A DNA stretch of 11,292 bases. Origin: Zygnema cylindricum. Lineage: Eukaryota > Streptophyta > Zygnematophyceae > Zygnematales > Zygnemataceae. How positions within the stretch are numbered: position 1 is the stretch's first letter; every line of letters starts with the position of its first letter. A program made the position numbers and the translations under genes. This document shows, one piece after another, positions 10,399-11,292 of this stretch. The notes below the pieces were generated by a model. It was not told the DNA's origin. It did no database searches and was given only the letters and a program-made list of their open reading frames with translations. The stretch is taken from positions 64,001-75,292 of the forward strand of contig JBBHKE010001322.1 in the NCBI GenBank assembly GCA_037447655.1, written 5' to 3'.

Positions 10399-10426
10399 CG
10401 TTTCGTACAAATTTTAGTACGAAACG
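10399..10426. repeat. Inverted repeat, 10-bp arms
   Basis: CGTTTCGTAC (10399-10408) and GTACGAAACG (10417-10426) are exact reverse complements around an 8-bp AT-only centre. This is the longest perfect dyad in the insert. It shares the GTTTC/GAAAC core with the dyad at 10354-10380, so the two look like related sites. Confidence 0.85.
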
Positions 10427-10457
10427 TCACTTTTACTTAAAGGAATTTCGTAGGAAG

Positions 10458-10471
10458 TTTCGCGTGCGAAA
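10458..10471. repeat. Short inverted repeat TTTCGC/GCGAAA
   Basis: Six-base arms at 10458-10463 and 10466-10471 enclose GT. It lies eight bases before the 14-bp palindrome at 10479. Confidence 0.7.
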
Positions 10472-10478
10472 TTTGTTA

Positions 10479-10492
10479 CGCACGATCGTGCG
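10479..10492. repeat. Perfect 14-bp palindrome
   Basis: CGCACGATCGTGCG is its own reverse complement with no spacer. With its four CpG it is unlike anything in the AT-rich array. It could bind a symmetric dimeric protein or be fortuitous. No known site is recognised. Confidence 0.8.
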
Positions 10493-10531
10493 AAGTCGCG
10501 TTTCGTTTGGTGCGCACTTTTTCACGTAAAT

Positions 10532-10551
10532 GTTACGTAGTGAAACGTAAC
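10532..10551. repeat. Inverted repeat GTTACGT/ACGTAAC
   Basis: Seven-base arms at 10532-10538 and 10545-10551 with a 6-bp spacer. Both arms contain the ACGT core typical of plant bZIP sites. That functional reading is inference only. Confidence 0.7.
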
Positions 10552-10830
10552 GTTTGATTGGTTAGTAAAGTGCTAAGTAGTGAGTAAGAGATTTCGCACG
10601 TTTTTGCATTGGTCAGTCTGAGTCTTTGCTGATCAATAATTGGCCCAGGTAAAAGCCTGTTAAAACGGAGCGTTGACTCTGGCCTGGCGAGTCCAGGGCG
10701 ATGATAGATAAATAGTGAAGTGTAAGGGGAGAGTAGACATCTTTTCCTTTGGAAAAGTTTGTGGAAATTCCGGCTGATCTTGGTCCTGAGCGATTAATAC
10801 CAAATTGGAGAAAAGGCATTTTGCATTGAA

Positions 10831-10870
10831 ATCTCTTACTAACTAAATAGTGTTTTAGTAGTTAAGAGAT
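10831..10870. repeat. Imperfect 40-bp hairpin in the LTR
   Basis: ATCTCTTA (10831-10838) pairs exactly with TAAGAGAT (10863-10870). The inner parts CTAACTAAA and TTTTAGTAGT continue the pairing with one or two bulges around a short loop. It would fold in RNA from either strand. In an LTR such a stem could lie in R or near the polyadenylation region, but no AATAAA accompanies it, so its role is unknown. Confidence 0.6.
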
Positions 10871-11000
10871 AGAATTATTAAGAGTGGAGAGTAGAGGAAA
10901 CACTTTAAATTGAAGGGTTGAGCCACGAGGGCAAGAGACCAAGCTAATGTTATGTGGACAGAAGCTTCTATTCAATTAAAGTTTATCCTTATGTGAGTGT

Positions 11001-11031
11001 TTTCCAATGTGGATGTGTAATTTCCAATGTG
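11001..11031. repeat. Short direct repeat TTTCCAATGTG, 20-bp spacing
   Basis: TTTCCAATGTG occurs at 11001-11011 and 11021-11031. The following TGGAATGTGTGG partly mirrors it. This is a small local duplication near the right end of the LTR. Confidence 0.7.
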
Positions 11032-11096
11032 TGGAATGTGTGGTTGGAATTGTTTGTAGTAATGGGATTTTCTGAGAGGTAGGAGATCCTATTACA

Positions 11097-11101
11097 GCTA
11101 A
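11097..11101. repeat. Right copy of 5-bp target site duplication (GCTAA)
   Basis: GCTAA directly follows the CA end of the insert and opens the resumed satellite (GCTAACAACAATTG), matching the sister unit at 7909. Confidence 0.65.
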
Positions 11102-11292
11102 CAACAATTGTTTTACATTGTTAACGCTCACAAAAATAGTAAAAAAAAAACCCTAAACCATGTTTCTAACACATATTTGAGTTTGCGCTAACAAAGTTAT
11201 TTGTAAGTCACATCGTTTATTGTTTGCGGTCACAAAAAAAGGTAAGATAAACTCCTAACCATATTTGTAACTTAAGTTTGTGTTTGCGCTTA
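11097..11292. repeat. Satellite array resumed after the insertion
   Basis: The array continues in the same orientation and register as before the insert and runs off the window end. It closely follows 7909-8110, sharing the distinctive GTAAGnCACATCG, AAAAAAAGGTAAGATAAACT and CCTAACCATATTTG variants. It lacks about eight bases just after CAACAATTG compared with that sister. With the insert and one GCTAA removed, 10070-10129 plus this segment would read as one normal dimer and more. No gene is present. Confidence 0.9.

Larger units (their letters stand above)
10351..10560. other. CpG-dense, dyad-rich segment within the LTR
   Basis: I count about 23 CpG in 210 bp, many within the related words GAAACGT, GTTTCG, ACGTAA and TGCG. 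The surrounding satellite has about one or two CpG per half-unit. Several inverted repeats cluster here and are listed separately. In a plant LTR this would suit a U3 regulatory region with repeated binding sites, but no specific factor site is identified. The survival of CpG suggests either a young copy or little methylation-driven decay. Confidence 0.55.
10130..11096. mobile_element. Probable solo LTR of a retrotransposon, 967 bp
   Basis: A block of unrelated sequence interrupts the satellite. It begins TGTAACAG and ends CTATTACA, giving TG...CA ends. The termini form an 8-bp inverted repeat with one mismatch (TGTAACAG against TGTAATAG). It is flanked by GCTAA on both sides. No gag-pol reading frame, primer binding site or second LTR is present, as expected for a solo LTR left by LTR-LTR recombination. 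TGTAAC starts are common in plant Tekay/Del-type Ty3/gypsy elements, which would place the 5' end on the left. That family and orientation are a tentative inference. Both array flanks match one intact sister region near 7853-8110, supporting a clean insertion. A caveat is that 10132-10162 resembles satellite sequence, so the left boundary could instead lie near 10163. I see no convincing TATA box or AATAAA signal. A 68-codon open frame on the minus strand (10613-10819) is unrecognised and probably fortuitous. Confidence 0.68.

Noticed and set aside
10613-10819. 68-codon minus-strand frame inside the insert
   Set aside because: No recognised domain and no neighbouring gag or pol frames. A single short open frame in about 970 bp is expected by chance.
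10130-11096. Helitron or DNA transposon as the identity of the insert
   Set aside because: No TC start with a CTRR end and hairpin, and no long terminal inverted repeats. TG...CA with a 5-bp duplication fits an LTR better.
11097-11120. Primer binding site after the LTR
   Set aside because: The sequence following the CA end is ordinary satellite, not a tRNA-complementary site, which is why a solo LTR is preferred.

Overview
This window is non-coding eukaryotic satellite DNA, most likely from a plant nuclear genome. Nearly all of it is one AT-rich tandem array. A single block of about 1 kb of unrelated sequence interrupts it near the right end. I found no protein gene, tRNA, rRNA or prokaryotic gene system. 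The plant assignment is an inference. It rests on array size, the LTR-like insert with a TGTAAC start (common in plant Ty3/gypsy elements of the Tekay/Del kind), and a plant-type telomere-like CCCTAAA motif in the repeat. I cannot name the species.

Layout. 1-770 is a diverged edge of the array. Its half-units of about 101 bp follow an older order that nearly repeats every four half-units (about 400 bp), and it ends at a junction carrying a (CT)n tract. 771-10129 is the main array: about 46 head-to-tail dimers averaging about 201-202 bp. Each dimer is two related half-units of about 101 bp, here called A (starting near GCTCACAAAAATAG) and B (starting near GGTCACAAAAAG). The A and B consensus, aligned by eye, are roughly three quarters identical and about 31-33% GC. 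Variant dimers recur at long distance, most clearly at 2860, 5474 and 8081 (lags 2614 and 2607 bp, about 13 dimers). This indicates an irregular higher-order repeat reshaped by gain and loss of whole dimers.

10130-11096 is best read as a solo LTR of 967 bp. It has TG...CA ends, short imperfect terminal inverted repeats and a 5-bp target duplication GCTAA. The array resumes at 11097 in exactly the register where it stopped and runs to the window end. Both flanks match one uninterrupted sister copy around 7853-8110, so the empty site can be recognised within the same window. A complication is that the first ~31 bp inside the LTR resemble the satellite sequence that would follow the target site, so the exact left boundary is not beyond doubt.

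Nothing here works as a pathway. The story is how the array evolved: a 101-bp ancestor, a dimer, a multi-dimer higher-order repeat, then retroelement insertion and loss of its body. All alignments and counts were made by eye and are approximate except where exact matches are stated.
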